From positions 744,001-808,000 of the forward strand of contig NZ_CP033898.1 in assembly GCF_003814005.1 (NCBI RefSeq): a DNA stretch of 64,000 bases, in the 5' to 3' direction. The notes beneath the pieces are model-generated. The model saw only the letters and a program-made list of their open reading frames with translations, was not told where the DNA came from and ran no database searches. Origin of the DNA: Corynebacterium pseudopelargi. Lineage in GTDB: Bacteria; Actinomycetota; Actinomycetes; Mycobacteriales; Mycobacteriaceae. Below are positions 6,726-16,564 of the stretch, piece by piece. The position numbers and the translations under genes are program-made. The number at the start of each line of letters is the position of its first letter. Within the stretch, counting starts at the first letter, position 1.

Positions 6726-9700
6726 TATTTCACTGCCTCCATAATCGCTACGTTGACGTCCCTGCCCTCGGCAGTGGCCGTTTCGATCACGTCCAACACC
6801 TTGCGATACGGTGCGGGCACAATCTTGATAAAGTCATCCGGCTTCAGATCAAGCTGCCTACCAGTGGCCTCAGCGTGCGCGGTGAGCAGCTCGCTGATGG
6901 TCTCGCGGTCTTCGCTGAGAAGCTCCTCGATGCCATTGGCAACATCCGGGTTCAGCTTGGATTCCAGGTGCTCTTGTTTGCGTAAGTAAGCGATGCCGCC
7001 GGACATGCCAGCGCCGAAGTTATCGCCCACCTCGCCTGTAATTAACACCATGCCGCCGGTCATGTACTCACAACCGTGGTTACCAATGCCTTCAACTACT
7101 GCAGTGGCACCGGAGTTACGAACACAGAAGCGCTCGCCCACAGAACCACCAATCAACAGCACACCACTGGTTGCGCCATAACCCACCACGTTGCCGGCAA
7201 TAATGTCTGGGTTATTTTCCAATTGCTGCGGTGCATCTGGGTGCGGGCGAACCACGATCTGGCCGCCGGAAAGGCCCTTGCCCACAAAGTCATTGGCATC
7301 GCCGGTGAGCTTTAGCGTCATGCCCTTCGGAATAAACGCGCCGAAGCTATTGCCAGCAGAACCGGTGAAGTTAAGTTGCAAGGTGTGATCCGGCAACCCG
7401 GCGGCACCGGCGGCGCGGGTAATGCGCGAACCCGTCATCGTGCCCACCGAGCGGTGCACATTGGCAATGGGGTAGTGCAGCTCGATGTGGGGATTTTCTC
7501 CAGCAGCCATCCATGCCGGTGCACTAGCAGAGCTCTTTGCTGCAGCAGCGTCGATCGTCAGCTGCGTATCGGCAATGATCTGGTTATCCAGTGCCTGCTC
7601 CAAGGAGTGTTCCTGCGACTTCGTGCAACGCAGATTCTGGTTGCGGAAGTGCTGGGATTCAACGCGCTGGAAAATCGGCGAAAGATCCAGCTTGCCAGCG
7701 CGCTCGGTGGCAGCTTCCTCAGTCATGCGCAGCACCTGTGCTTGGCCTACGGCCTCGTCAATCGAGCGGAAGCCAAGCTGGGCTAGGTACTCGCGAACCT
7801 CTTCGGCAATGAAGGTAAAGAAATTCACCACATGCTCGGCGCGGCCGGTGAACTTCTTACGCAGCTCCGGGTTCTGCGTGGCAATGCCCACCGGGCAGGT
7901 ATCCAGGTGGCACACGCGCATCATGATGCAGCCTTCAACCACCAAGGGGGCGGTGGCAAAACCGAACTCCTCTGCACCAAGCAGTGCTGCGATGACCACG
8001 TCGCGGCCAGTCTTAAGCTGACCATCGCATTGGACGCGAATACGATCGCGCAGGCCATTGAGCAGCAAGGTTTGTTGCGTTTCTGCCAAACCCAGCTCCC
8101 AGGGACCACCTGCGTGCTTTAGCGAGGTCAGCGGAGATGCACCAGTGCCACCATCGTGGCCAGACACCAACACCACATCGGCGTGAGCCTTCGACACACC
8201 TGCCGCCACGGCACCAATGCCTTGCTCGGCGACGAGCTTGACGTGGATGCGCGCATCAGGGTTAGCGTTTTTCAGGTCGTGGATAAGCTGCGCTAGATCC
8301 TCGATGGAGTAGATATCGTGGTGCGGAGGCGGAGAGATCAAACCAACACCAGGGGTGGTGATGCGAACCTCTGCCACCCAGGGGTAGACCTTGTGCGGAG
8401 GCAGTTGGCCGCCCTCGCCAGGTTTTGCACCCTGCGCCATCTTGATCTGAATATCGGTGCAGTTACTCAGGTAGTGGCTGGTAACACCGAAACGACCCGA
8501 GGCCACCTGCTTGATGGCAGAGCGCTTCCAATCGCCGTTGGGGGCTACATCGAAACGGGCTGGATCTTCGCCACCCTCACCGGAGTTAGACATGCCACCT
8601 AAGCGGTTCATGGCAATAGCCAGCACCTCGTGAGCCTCAGCCGAGATCGAGCCATAGCTCATGGCACCCGTGGAGAAGCGTTTCACGATATCTGCCACCG
8701 GCTCCACCTCATCCACCGAGATCGGCTCGCGATCAGAGGCAAACTCGAACAGGCCGCGGATGGTGGCAAGGCGCTTGGATTGATCATCCACCTTGCGGGT
8801 GTATTCCTTGAAAATGTTGTACTGGCCAGTCTTGGTGGCGTGCTGCAACTTAAAAATGGTTTCGGGGTTAAACAGGTGGTATTCGCCTTCTCGACGCCAC
8901 TTGTACTCACCACCTAAGTCCAATTCACGGTGTGCATGCTCCTCAGGGCGCGGCAGGAAGGCACCACGGTGGCGCGCACGAACATCATCGGCAATATCTT
9001 CAAGGTCTGCGCCCGAAATGGGCGAATGTACCCCGCCGAAGTATTCATCCAGCAACTCTTGATGCAAACCGGTGACGTCGGCAAGCTGAGCACCACGATA
9101 GGAAGCCACCGTGGCAATACCCATCTTGGACATCACCTTCAACACACCAGAGGTAGCGGCCTGAATGTAGTTGCGGCAGGCCTCATCCAAGCTCAGCTCA
9201 CCCAACTGGCCTTTCATGCGCAGCTCATCGATGGTTTCAAAGGCCATATAGGGGTTGATGGCATCGGCACCGAAGCTGATCAGCATTGCCAGGTGGTGCA
9301 CCTCGCGGGCATCGCCGGACTCGATCACCAGCGATGCGCGGGTGCGGGTGCGCTCGGCCACGAGGTGCTGGTGCACTGCCGAAGTAAGCAGCAAGGAGGG
9401 GATCGGGGCGAAGCGCTCATCGGATTCGCGGTCTGAAAGCACAATGATCGACTTGCCTTGGGCAATGGCCTCAGAAACTTCTCGACGCACGCGCGCAATC
9501 GCTTCACGCAACCCAGCACCGTGATGGGCCACCGGGTACAAACCAGAGATCACGGCAGCGCCGAAGGTAGGCCAATCGCCATCATCATTGGCGTGGATCA
9601 AGGTAGCCAGCTCGTGGTTATCAATGATGGGGCGATCCATGTGGATGCGCCGCGCTGCCTCAGCATCGGGGTTAAGCACATCGGATTGTGCTCCCAGCAG

Positions 9701-11320
9701 GGTGAACATGCTGGTGACAGGCTTTTCTCGTATCGAGTCAAGCGGAGGGTTGGTCACCTGCGCAAAGCGCTGTGCAAAGAAATCGAACAGCATGCGTGGG
9801 CGAGCAGAAAGCGCTGCGATCGGGGTATCAGAGCCCATGGAACCAATGGCCTCAGAAGCCTCGAGCGCCATGGGGCGGATGATCAGATCGACGTCTTCTT
9901 CAGTAATGCCGAACACGCGCTGGCGCAATACTGCACGATTGTGGGGCATGTACTCATAGCGGGTCTGGGGTAGATCCTTGAGGTGGACGAAGTTCTGCTC
10001 GATCCACTCGCCATAAGGCTCAGCCGTGGCCAGTTCGCGTTTGATTTCTTCATCTTCAATCACGCGGCCCTGGGCAGTATCAACCAAGAACATCCTGCCA
10101 GGCTGCACGCGGGTGCGCTTGACAATCTTTTCGGGGGCGATATCAAGCACGCCGGCCTCCGAGGCCATGACCACCAGGCCATCGTCGGTGATCCAAATGC
10201 GGCCGGGGCGCAGACCATTGCGGTCTAGGGTGGCGCCAACGAGGGTGCCATCGGTAAAGGCAACGGCGGCCGGGCCATCCCAAGGCTCCATCAGGCAGGA
10301 GTGGTACTCATAGAAATCGCGCAGCTCAGGTGCGATCTCTGCATGTTCCCACGCCTGGGGGATGGTCATCATCACCGCGTGCGGCAGGCTGCGGCCACCG
10401 AGGTGCAACAGCTCGAGTGCCTCATCAAAGCGAGCGGTATCTGAGCCGGTGGGAGTACAAATCGGCAGCACGCGATCCAAGGAACCAAGCTGCTCCGAGC
10501 GGATCAGAGATTCGCGCGCACGCATCCAGTTCTCATTACCGCGCACGGTATTGATCTCACCGTTGTGGGCCACCAGGCGATAAGGGTGAGCCAAAGGCCA
10601 AGCCGGGAAGGTGTTGGTGGAAAAGCGCGAGTGCACCAGGGCAATGGCACTGCTGAGGCGAGGATCGCGCAGATCGGGATAGAACTTTGCCAACTGCGGG
10701 GTGGTGAGCATGCCCTTGTACACGATGGTGCGGGCGCTGAGCGAGGGGAAGTAGACCGTTTCCTCACCATTTTTGGTGCCAAGCTCACGCTCGCAGCGCT
10801 TGCGAATAAAAAACATCACGCGGTCGAGTTCGATGCCGCTTAAAAGCTCGGAGTCGGACTCTGCATCAGAGGGTTGAGCAACCTCGATAAACACCTGGGC
10901 GAAGCTCGGCATGGCATCAAGTGCCATCTTGCCCAACCCTTCAGGGTTGGTGGGCATATCGCGCCAGCCGATTACGCGGGCGCCTTCTTCCTTGGCGATG
11001 GCCTCAATTTCGCGCTTGGCGTCCAACATGGCCATGCGAGCCCTGGGTAAAAAGGCGATGCCAGTGGCATAGCTGCCAGGTGCCGGCAAATCGAATTCGC
11101 AGACCTCGCGATAGAAAGCATCTGGGATCTGGATCAAGATGCCAGCGCCGTCACCTGTGTTTTTCTCTGCTCCAGCAGCGCCACGGTGGTCGAGGTTGAC
11201 CAGCGCCTGAATGGCGTGATCGACAAGCGTTCGTGATGCCTCGCCGTGCATATTCGCCACGAAGGCCACACCGCAGGCATCTTTTTCGTGTTCTGGGTTG
11301 TACAAGCCGATAGTGCGCAT
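6725..11320 (-). CDS. gltB: glutamate synthase large subunit
   Basis: 1531 residues, normal for the bacterial alpha subunit. Residue C16 ([12 protein letters not shown]) becomes the N-terminal nucleophile of the class II glutamine amidotransferase domain after processing of the short propeptide. A central domain and an FMN-binding synthase domain follow; the text [13 protein letters not shown] and [19 protein letters not shown] belongs to the FMN barrel. The 3Fe-4S ligands appear in [19 protein letters not shown]. The C-terminal part is the GXGXG beta-helix domain (repeated G-x-G-G turns near [12 protein letters not shown]). Translation start ATG is preceded by GAGG with 5 nt spacing. A near-palindromic AmtR-type site lies 27-50 nt upstream, suggesting nitrogen control. 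gltD follows by a 1-nt overlap. Confidence 0.97.
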   Translation of the reverse strand: MRTIGLYNPEHEKDACGVAFVANMHGEASRTLVDHAIQALVNLDHRGAAGAEKNTGDGAGILIQIPDAFYREVCEFDLPAPGSYATGIAFLPRARMAMLDAKREIEAIAKEEGARVIGWRDMPTNPEGLGKMALDAMPSFAQVFIEVAQPSDAESDSELLSGIELDRVMFFIRKRCERELGTKNGEETVYFPSLSARTIVYKGMLTTPQLAKFYPDLRDPRLSSAIALVHSRFSTNTFPAWPLAHPYRLVAHNGEINTVRGNENWMRARESLIRSEQLGSLDRVLPICTPTGSDTARFDEALELLHLGGRSLPHAVMMTIPQAWEHAEIAPELRDFYEYHSCLMEPWDGPAAVAFTDGTLVGATLDRNGLRPGRIWITDDGLVVMASEAGVLDIAPEKIVKRTRVQPGRMFLVDTAQGRVIEDEEIKRELATAEPYGEWIEQNFVHLKDLPQTRYEYMPHNRAVLRQRVFGITEEDVDLIIRPMALEASEAIGSMGSDTPIAALSARPRMLFDFFAQRFAQVTNPPLDSIREKPVTSMFTLLGAQSDVLNPDAEAARRIHMDRPIIDNHELATLIHANDDGDWPTFGAAVISGLYPVAHHGAGLREAIARVRREVSEAIAQGKSIIVLSDRESDERFAPIPSLLLTSAVHQHLVAERTRTRASLVIESGDAREVHHLAMLISFGADAINPYMAFETIDELRMKGQLGELSLDEACRNYIQAATSGVLKVMSKMGIATVASYRGAQLADVTGLHQELLDEYFGGVHSPISGADLEDIADDVRARHRGAFLPRPEEHAHRELDLGGEYKWRREGEYHLFNPETIFKLQHATKTGQYNIFKEYTRKVDDQSKRLATIRGLFEFASDREPISVDEVEPVADIVKRFSTGAMSYGSISAEAHEVLAIAMNRLGGMSNSGEGGEDPARFDVAPNGDWKRSAIKQVASGRFGVTSHYLSNCTDIQIKMAQGAKPGEGGQLPPHKVYPWVAEVRITTPGVGLISPPPHHDIYSIEDLAQLIHDLKNANPDARIHVKLVAEQGIGAVAAGVSKAHADVVLVSGHDGGTGASPLTSLKHAGGPWELGLAETQQTLLLNGLRDRIRVQCDGQLKTGRDVVIAALLGAEEFGFATAPLVVEGCIMMRVCHLDTCPVGIATQNPELRKKFTGRAEHVVNFFTFIAEEVREYLAQLGFRSIDEAVGQAQVLRMTEEAATERAGKLDLSPIFQRVESQHFRNQNLRCTKSQEHSLEQALDNQIIADTQLTIDAAAAKSSASAPAWMAAGENPHIELHYPIANVHRSVGTMTGSRITRAAGAAGLPDHTLQLNFTGSAGNSFGAFIPKGMTLKLTGDANDFVGKGLSGGQIVVRPHPDAPQQLENNPDIIAGNVVGYGATSGVLLIGGSVGERFCVRNSGATAVVEGIGNHGCEYMTGGMVLITGEVGDNFGAGMSGGIAYLRKQEHLESKLNPDVANGIEELLSEDRETISELLTAHAEATGRQLDLKPDDFIKIVPAPYRKVLDVIETATAEGRDVNVAIMEAVK

Positions 11321-11346
11321 GGAAACCTCTGCTACTGGTGCGGATA

Positions 11347-11370
11347 TTTATCTGTTACTCAACAGGTAAA
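11347..11370. promoter_or_regulatory. probable AmtR operator upstream of gltB
   Basis: TTTATCTGTT-ACTC-AACAGGTAAA is an inverted repeat with 9 of 10 paired positions. Read as half-sites it is CTGT-N6-ACAG flanked by A/T, close to the corynebacterial AmtR consensus (CTAT-N6-ATAG flanked by TTT and AA). It lies just upstream of gltB, a gene under AmtR control in C. glutamicum. The G for A substitutions in both half-sites are symmetrical. Confidence 0.6.
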
Positions 11371-11793
11371 TGATAGCTTCGCACAAATCGCCTGCATGCG
11401 CGAGGTGACACGGGGGTGTAGCGCAGAGGATTTGGCCATTTTTTCTCACTGCAAGCCAAGGTTTTGGAGCCAATGAACAGTTTTGAAGCAAGCGGGGAAG
11501 AGGACAACGCTTCTAGCTTTCAGACGTGTGCAAAGCTTCCAGATGTGCGCAAAGGGCAATCCGGTTGGTGTGTGGGGCGCGGAAAAGCATTATTGGATCC
11601 AAACGCCCAGGAGTAGGCTGCAATGTGTTGTAGCCCGGCACCGGCCGAAGGCTCGGTGGTGACCACATGGCTCAGCGGTGACCACAAGGCTCGGCACCGC
11701 CCGAAGGCTCAGCGGTGCACGTGGTGGCGAGCGCATCTGCGACGCGATCCCCAATGATCCAGGTAGCAAATACTCCAGAAAGCAAAAGAGGCT
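11371..11793. other. intergenic region with imperfect direct repeats
   Basis: No convincing gene. Two kinds of repeat are visible. Around 11517-11555 a 19-nt unit (CTTTCAGACGTGTGCAAAG, then CTTCCAGATGTGCGCAAAG) occurs twice in tandem. At 11636-11725 a GC-rich unit starting CGGCACCG-CCGAAGGCTC recurs at a 56-nt period with the submotif GGCTCAGCGGTG repeated. The block separates divergent gltB and the serine-hydrolase-like gene; both promoters should lie within it. Confidence 0.5.
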
Positions 11794-11796
11794 GTG

Positions 11797-12663
11797 ATGA
11801 TTCCTTCCATTCAAACGCTCGGTGCTTATCGCTCAACGCGCGTAGCGAGCGTGGTGCTTGCAGTAGCGCTTCCTTTTGCTGCAGCGCCCATGGCTCAAGC
11901 GGTAGAAGTGCCAATCAATGGCGTGCCTGATCGCACCCAGATCACGGTGCAGACCCCCGTGGGAATTCATGCATCCACCCCGAATGCGGATGAGTCGCGC
12001 CCTGCGCTATCGCTTTCCAAGCTCTACTTGGGCTACTGGGTACTCCACCACGGTGCTCCAGAGGATAAGGCCAAGGTGGAGCCGATGATTCGTTTTTCTG
12101 ATGACCGCATCGCAAGCGAATTAGACGCAACCTACCCCCAAGCAATCCCTGAAGTGATCGCCCAATTTGGCCTTGGGCAAACCCATTACAACGGCTTCTG
12201 GGGCAATACCACCACCTCGACCAACGATATGGCGCGCTTTTTGCAGGCCATCGCCTTGGATCCGGTTGCTTGGCCTTTGATCAATGGCATGCGCACGGCT
12301 GCTCCTGTGGCGGCTGATGGGTACCGCCAAGATTATGGAACAGCCACCCTCCCTGGCATTTGGGCTACGAAGTTCGGTTGGTCCGATGATTGTCAAAGTG
12401 TGCACGCCACGGCCAGCTTTGGCCCAGGCTTCGTGGTGGCCGCGAATACTTTTGGCCCGGCACCGCAACTTACTCAAGACGTCCAGCAGGCTTTAAGCGC
12501 TCAGGCGCTTCTAGGCCAGGGATCTTCTACCGTGTCAGCGGTGCCCCTGTGGTCCGTGCGTGATCAGTTAAGCGGGGTAGTGGACGCCTCGGTGCTTTCG
12601 GGGCTCGCCGATAGCGTGCTTGTTCCCACGGTGGTGCTTGATGCGCTGTTGCCACGTGGCTAA
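11797..12663 (+). CDS. secreted serine hydrolase-like (beta-lactamase/PBP fold) protein
   Basis: 288 residues from the ATG, which has AAAGAGG 5 nt upstream; a GTG one codon earlier is too close to that site. A signal peptide ends near APMAQA (residue 35). The mature part has three short motifs in the order expected for the penicillin-binding/beta-lactamase superfamily: SLSK (72-75, SxxK), MIRFSDDRIASELD (SDD at 101-103, in the place of SDN), and ATKFGW (KFG at 192-194, in place of KTG). The distance between the first two motifs is about half that in class A beta-lactamases, so the fold is shortened or the match is distant. No membrane anchor. Role unknown; a peptidoglycan-related or inactive homologue is possible. 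I do not assign antibiotic hydrolysis. Confidence 0.65.
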   Translation: MIPSIQTLGAYRSTRVASVVLAVALPFAAAPMAQAVEVPINGVPDRTQITVQTPVGIHASTPNADESRPALSLSKLYLGYWVLHHGAPEDKAKVEPMIRFSDDRIASELDATYPQAIPEVIAQFGLGQTHYNGFWGNTTTSTNDMARFLQAIALDPVAWPLINGMRTAAPVAADGYRQDYGTATLPGIWATKFGWSDDCQSVHATASFGPGFVVAANTFGPAPQLTQDVQQALSAQALLGQGSSTVSAVPLWSVRDQLSGVVDASVLSGLADSVLVPTVVLDALLPRG

Positions 12664-12751
12664 GCCTGATCCGGCGTAGCGCTCGCGCCTGCTAACCCCA
12701 CGAGGGGTAAGAATCTGGAATATGCGCCTTAGTGGATTAAATTTATAAAGC

Positions 12752-14101
12752 ATGAATGCTGTCCTGATCGCAGTGGTGGTCATGCTCGTGCTGGCCCTGC
12801 TGCGCGTCCACGTTGTAATTTCCCTGTTCCTCGGCGCGCTCGTCGGTGGCCTGCTCTCTGGTTTGGGCATTGACCAAACCATGATTGCTTTTGAAGATGG
12901 CCTAGCCGGTGGTGCAAAAATTGCCTTGAGTTATGCACTGCTCGGCGCTTTTGCCATGGCGGTATCCTCTTCTGGTTTACCGCAGCTTCTGGCGGATTGG
13001 ATCATGGATAAGGTCGGGGTGACCTCCGAAGAAACCAGGTCGCGGGCAGCCTCGCTAGCAAAATGGCTCATGCTTGCCGGCATCTTGGCTATGAGCGTGA
13101 TGAGCCAAAACCTCATCCCGGTGCACATCGCGTTCATCCCGCTGATCATCCCGCCGCTTTTGGCCGTGATGAATAAGCTACGCATCGATCGTCGCCTCGT
13201 TGCCTGCGTGATCACCTTCGGCCTAGTCACCACCTATATGTGGATCCCCTTGGGCTTCGGTTCGATCTTCCTCAACGACATCCTGCTTGGCAATATCCAA
13301 CAAGCCGGCATGGATACCGAGGGCATTAACGTGCTGCACGTCATGGCCATCCCAGCGCTGGGCATGGTGGCAGGTCTGCTCATCGCTGTGTTTGTCAGCT
13401 ACCGCAAACCAAGGGATTACCAGACCATCGACATTGCCGCTGGTGTGGAAACCCAATCGGTGTCTCGCTATAAGGTGATCGTTTCCATCATCGCGATCAT
13501 CGCCACCTTTGGTGTGCAGGTGTGGATGCAGGCGATTGGCACCGAGGCTGATTCGCTGTTGATTGGTGCCTTGGTTGGCCTTGCCATCTTTATGGGCACA
13601 GGCGCTGTGCACTGGAAGGCCGCCGATGATGTGTTTAGCCAAGGTATGCGCATGATGGCGCTGATCGGCTTTATCATGATCACCGCCCAGGGCTTTGCCT
13701 CGGTGATGAAGGCAACCGGCGAGGTTGAATCTTTGGTCACCGCTTCTGCCAACCTCGTTGGCGACTCTAAGGGGCTCGCTGCCTTTGCCATGCTCCTGGT
13801 CGGCTTGGTGGTCACCATGGGTATCGGATCTTCCTTTTCCACCTTGCCCATCATCGCCACGATCTATGTGCCGTTGTGTGCAACGCTTGGCTTTTCTCCA
13901 GCGGCTACGGTTGCCATCGTTGGCGCCGCAGGTGCGCTTGGCGACGCAGGCTCGCCCGCATCAGACTCCACACTCGGCCCCACGGCTGGTTTGGATGCCG
14001 ACGGCCAGCATGACCACATTCGCGATACCGTGATCCCCACGTTCTTGCACTTCAACCTGCCTTTGCTGGCCTCTGGTTGGATCGCTGCCATGGTGCTGTA
14101 A
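12752..14101 (+). CDS. Na+/H+ antiporter family membrane protein (YuiF-like)
   Basis: 449 residues with about 11-12 hydrophobic helices. The N-terminus (NAVLIAVVVMLVLALLRVHV, then SLFLGALVGGLLSGLG) and the conserved GDAGSPASDSTLGPTAGL segment near residue 405 match the Na+/H+ antiporter family proteins related to YuiF and NhaC-type carriers. The repeated ALSYALLGAFAMAVSSSGL segment is the inverted-repeat partner region of the ion transporter superfamily. It probably exchanges Na+ for H+ or moves an organic acid or amino acid with Na+; the substrate is not decided by the sequence. Transcribed alone, with 88 nt to the preceding gene. Confidence 0.8.
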   Translation: MNAVLIAVVVMLVLALLRVHVVISLFLGALVGGLLSGLGIDQTMIAFEDGLAGGAKIALSYALLGAFAMAVSSSGLPQLLADWIMDKVGVTSEETRSRAASLAKWLMLAGILAMSVMSQNLIPVHIAFIPLIIPPLLAVMNKLRIDRRLVACVITFGLVTTYMWIPLGFGSIFLNDILLGNIQQAGMDTEGINVLHVMAIPALGMVAGLLIAVFVSYRKPRDYQTIDIAAGVETQSVSRYKVIVSIIAIIATFGVQVWMQAIGTEADSLLIGALVGLAIFMGTGAVHWKAADDVFSQGMRMMALIGFIMITAQGFASVMKATGEVESLVTASANLVGDSKGLAAFAMLLVGLVVTMGIGSSFSTLPIIATIYVPLCATLGFSPAATVAIVGAAGALGDAGSPASDSTLGPTAGLDADGQHDHIRDTVIPTFLHFNLPLLASGWIAAMVL

Positions 14102-14304
14102 ACAGATTTAGCCGTATTGCAAAATAGTAACGGTTGCCTTGGAACTTCCTTTGAACGAGGCTGAAACCATGCGCCTTGCGCTATAGTTGTGTGGCAGCGG
14201 AACACGGTGCCCTAGGGCACACTCACTGCTTTAGAGGCGAGAGCTTCTGAGCAGCCGGGCGTTTCGCACATACAGAATTTCAGTATAAAAATTAGGAGGA
14301 TCTC

Positions 14305-14511
14305 ATGGGCGATTTCGAAAACAAGGCTGAGGATCTCGGCGGCAAGGTCAAGGAAGGCTTCGGCGAGGCTACCGGCAACGAAGACATCAAGAACGAGGGC
14401 AAGGCCGACCAGGTTAAGTCCGACGTGAAGGAAGCTGCTGACAATGTCGGCGAGAAGGTTAAGGAAGCTGCCGACAAGGTAATCGGCGCTTTCAAGGGCG
14501 ACGACAAGTAA
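14305..14511 (+). CDS. CsbD family stress protein
   Basis: 68 residues, highly charged, no hydrophobic core, built of short repeats such as GKVKEGFGEATGNEDIKNEGKA and VKEAADNVGEKVKEAADKV. This is the CsbD-like pattern (small helical general-stress proteins of unknown biochemical role, controlled by sigma-B in Bacillus). A strong AGGAGG site sits 4 nt before the ATG. A TATAGT -10 candidate at 14182-14187 would give a leader of about 110 nt. A clear terminator follows at 14542. Confidence 0.92.
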   Translation: MGDFENKAEDLGGKVKEGFGEATGNEDIKNEGKADQVKSDVKEAADNVGEKVKEAADKVIGAFKGDDK

Positions 14512-14541
14512 GCCATTATCAGAGCTAAAACCTTCAGCTCC

Positions 14542-14580
14542 AACCCCCGCTTCGCAACCGCGAAGGCGGGGGTTGTTTTT
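14542..14580 (+). terminator. rho-independent terminator of csbD-like gene
   Basis: AACCCCCGC-TTCGC pairs with GCGAA-GCGGGGGTT (one bulged G) and is followed by GTTTTTG. Confidence 0.85.
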
Positions 14581-14637
14581 GTGCCACTCCCGAGCACTCG
14601 AGCCCCCGCATCGTGGTGAGGGAGGGTCGTGCAACGC

Positions 14638-14668
14638 CAAAAAAGCCCCGCAACATCGGTTGCGGGGC
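14638..14668 (-). terminator. rho-independent terminator of the EIIC-like gene
   Basis: Read on the minus strand, GCCCCGCAA, a 6-nt loop and TTGCGGGGC form a 9-bp perfect stem followed by TTTTTT. It ends transcription of the gene at 14687. Confidence 0.85.
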
Positions 14669-14686
14669 CGCAGCGCTTGAAGGCTG

Positions 14687-15832
14687 TTAGATGAAGCTCA
14701 GGCGGTAGTGATCAGGGCGGATTAGGCCTGCGCGCTGGAAGATGCGAACAAACACAATCGAGCACAGCAGTGGCAGTACAACGAAGATGCCGATGATGAT
14801 CAAGATATTGCCAAAGCTCCAGCCCCAGCCTTCAGCATTCAAGGCGGTAACCGGGCCTACCAAACCGGAGATGCCGAAGCCCGCGGAAATCGGAGTGCCG
14901 GCAATGCCGAGCCAGCCACCGATAGCGCCCACGATGGCCGAGCTGCACAGGATAGGCAGGAAGTTCAAGGGGCGGCCCATGATATTGGCCATGTGTACCT
15001 TGGGTGAGCCGATCACGGGCAATAGGGAAGCTGCCACGGGGTTTGCTCGCCAACCGGCAACGCACACGCCAAAGGCGGCGCAAACGCAACCGAGGTTCGC
15101 GGTACCGGAGGCAATGCCGGAGAGGAAGATGGCGGTGGCAATACCCACGGTAGAAATGGGGCTTAGAATCAAGAATGCGAAGACGACGGCCATGATCATG
15201 CCCATCAAGATGGGTTGAAGGTTGGTAGCCCCCACGATCACTTCACCGAGCCAAACGCTGAAGACCTTCACGGCCGGGTAGGTGATGATCCAGCCGATGC
15301 CACCGGCAACCACCACGACGATCATGGGCAAAAACAGCACCATGTACTGGCCTAGTTTGGGGCCGATGTATTTAGCAATGAGCACGCCAATGCCGGCGGT
15401 AAGTCCTGCATTGATCACGAGCCCTGTGCCTTGGAGGTGGAAGCCTCCATTGGGGTCTACCTGGGCTACGCCAGAGCCGAGGACGGATGCCACAGCAACG
15501 GTGGCGTTTTGGATTGGGTTGAGCTTGAATTGCATGCCCACCAAGAAGCCGATGATGGCCGGCAGCATGGTGGCAGACAGTGCGATGAGGCTTAGGAACG
15601 TCTGCAGCGACGGGAAGTGCGGAACGAGTGCCTTGAGTAGCTCACCAAGCAGGGCTTGGGGGACAAGGGCTACCACCACTGCAATGGAGATGCCGTTGAG
15701 CACCTTCATAATGAAGCTGCCCACGGTTTCTCTTTCCGGGGGAGTGGTGGTGGCGTCTGGATTCGCTACTGGTTGTTGGGGCTCCTTGGCCGCATTCGTC
15801 GCTGCAGAGGTCATAATTGCGTCATCTTTCAT
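14687..15832 (-). CDS. PTS EIIC-like membrane protein (EIIC_2 family)
   Basis: 381 residues; about 10 hydrophobic helices after a polar N-terminus of some 40 residues. Text such as PAIIGFLVGMQFKLNPIQNATVAVASVLGSG and the central GWRANPVAASLLPVIGSPKVHM fits the EIIC_2 family of phosphotransferase membrane components, which are found without fused EIIA or EIIB domains. No EIIA, EIIB, HPr or sugar enzyme gene lies nearby, so the substrate is unknown and phosphotransfer is not proven; it may act as a facilitator. An in-frame ATG at 15814 is an alternative start, since AAGG directly touches the first ATG. It is a single-gene unit with its own terminator. Confidence 0.75.
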   Translation of the reverse strand: MKDDAIMTSAATNAAKEPQQPVANPDATTTPPERETVGSFIMKVLNGISIAVVVALVPQALLGELLKALVPHFPSLQTFLSLIALSATMLPAIIGFLVGMQFKLNPIQNATVAVASVLGSGVAQVDPNGGFHLQGTGLVINAGLTAGIGVLIAKYIGPKLGQYMVLFLPMIVVVVAGGIGWIITYPAVKVFSVWLGEVIVGATNLQPILMGMIMAVVFAFLILSPISTVGIATAIFLSGIASGTANLGCVCAAFGVCVAGWRANPVAASLLPVIGSPKVHMANIMGRPLNFLPILCSSAIVGAIGGWLGIAGTPISAGFGISGLVGPVTALNAEGWGWSFGNILIIIGIFVVLPLLCSIVFVRIFQRAGLIRPDHYRLSFI

Positions 15833-16209
15833 CCTTGAAGGCAGGGGTGTGGGACAAGACAGCGATGCTTCGTTGCCTTGAGGTAAAGGGGTGAAGAAAT
15901 TTCCATTCCATTACCAGTACGGTGCAAAAATGTACCGGCTTATTTTGCTAAAACCTAACCGTATCCCCTGTCTGTGCACTTCCTCTTTGCCCACCTCAGA
16001 GATAGTGTTACCTAAGAAATCCGCGGAAATTTTTGGCTGCAAAATCCACAGGGTGCCACAACACTTGCGCAGGTACAGCGCGGTTCTCAAGCCTGTGAAA
16101 AATGGGGCGCAAGTGGTGTAGGTGGCCTCAATCGTTGGGTGTGTTTGGGCGCATTTTCTTTGCAAAGGTCGATGTGGTGTCCTTGCTCACGGCGTCTATG
16201 CTGTTGCCT
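15833..16209. other. intergenic region, nothing assigned
   Basis: 377 nt between the divergent EIIC-like and YrhK-like genes. It is more A/T-rich than its neighbours and must hold both promoters. I see no RNA gene or clear operator. Short open frames here lack a ribosome site and normal codon use. Confidence 0.4.
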
Positions 16210-16485
16210 ATGCCAAAATTCTTTGATCCTCGCAATGCCCTCAAATCCAAGCAACACATGGAAGTTGCTGCGATCTATGAGTTGGCCTACACCATCGTCG
16301 ATGTTGTCGCAGCGGCAACCTTCTTAATCGGATCGTTCCTCTTTTTTAGCGACCGCACCATGGTTGCAGGCACCTGGCTGTTTGTTATCGGTTCAGTACT
16401 ATTCGGCATCCGCCCCTGCATCCGTCTGGTCAAGGAATACAAGCTGATGAAGATGGGCGATTTTGCCGACGCGGCAAATGCTTAA
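16210..16485 (+). CDS. YrhK-like small membrane protein
   Basis: 91 residues from the ATG at 16210 (MPKFFDPRNALKSKQHMEVA). Two hydrophobic helices, at about 32-51 (VVAAATFLIGSFLFF) and 57-72 (AGTWLFVIGSVLFGIRP), with a conserved RPCIRLVKEYKL after the second. This is the pattern of the YrhK domain, found in small bacterial membrane proteins of unknown function. The open frame continues upstream, but the added residues have no family likeness. A terminator follows at 16521. Confidence 0.65.
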   Translation: MPKFFDPRNALKSKQHMEVAAIYELAYTIVDVVAAATFLIGSFLFFSDRTMVAGTWLFVIGSVLFGIRPCIRLVKEYKLMKMGDFADAANA

Positions 16486-16520
16486 GGCCTCGGCACTGTA
16501 GGCCACATGGGGCAAATATG

Positions 16521-16552
16521 AAAAGGCGGCAAGCAGATGCTTGCCGCCTTTG
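16521..16552. terminator. bidirectional terminator between yrhK-like gene and glnA
   Basis: AAAGGCGGCAAGC and GCTTGCCGCCTTT form a 13-bp stem with a 4-nt loop between the convergent genes. Confidence 0.85.
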
Positions 16553-16564
16553 TGTTGCTGCTTT

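Noticed and set aside
5436..6989. 517-codon open frame opposite gltD/gltB
   Set aside because: Antisense shadow crossing two real genes; no start signal and no recognisable domain.
15940..16040. DtxR-like iron box near CTAAAACCTAACC and GTTACCTAAG
   Set aside because: Only isolated half-sites; no 19-bp palindrome matching the DtxR consensus.
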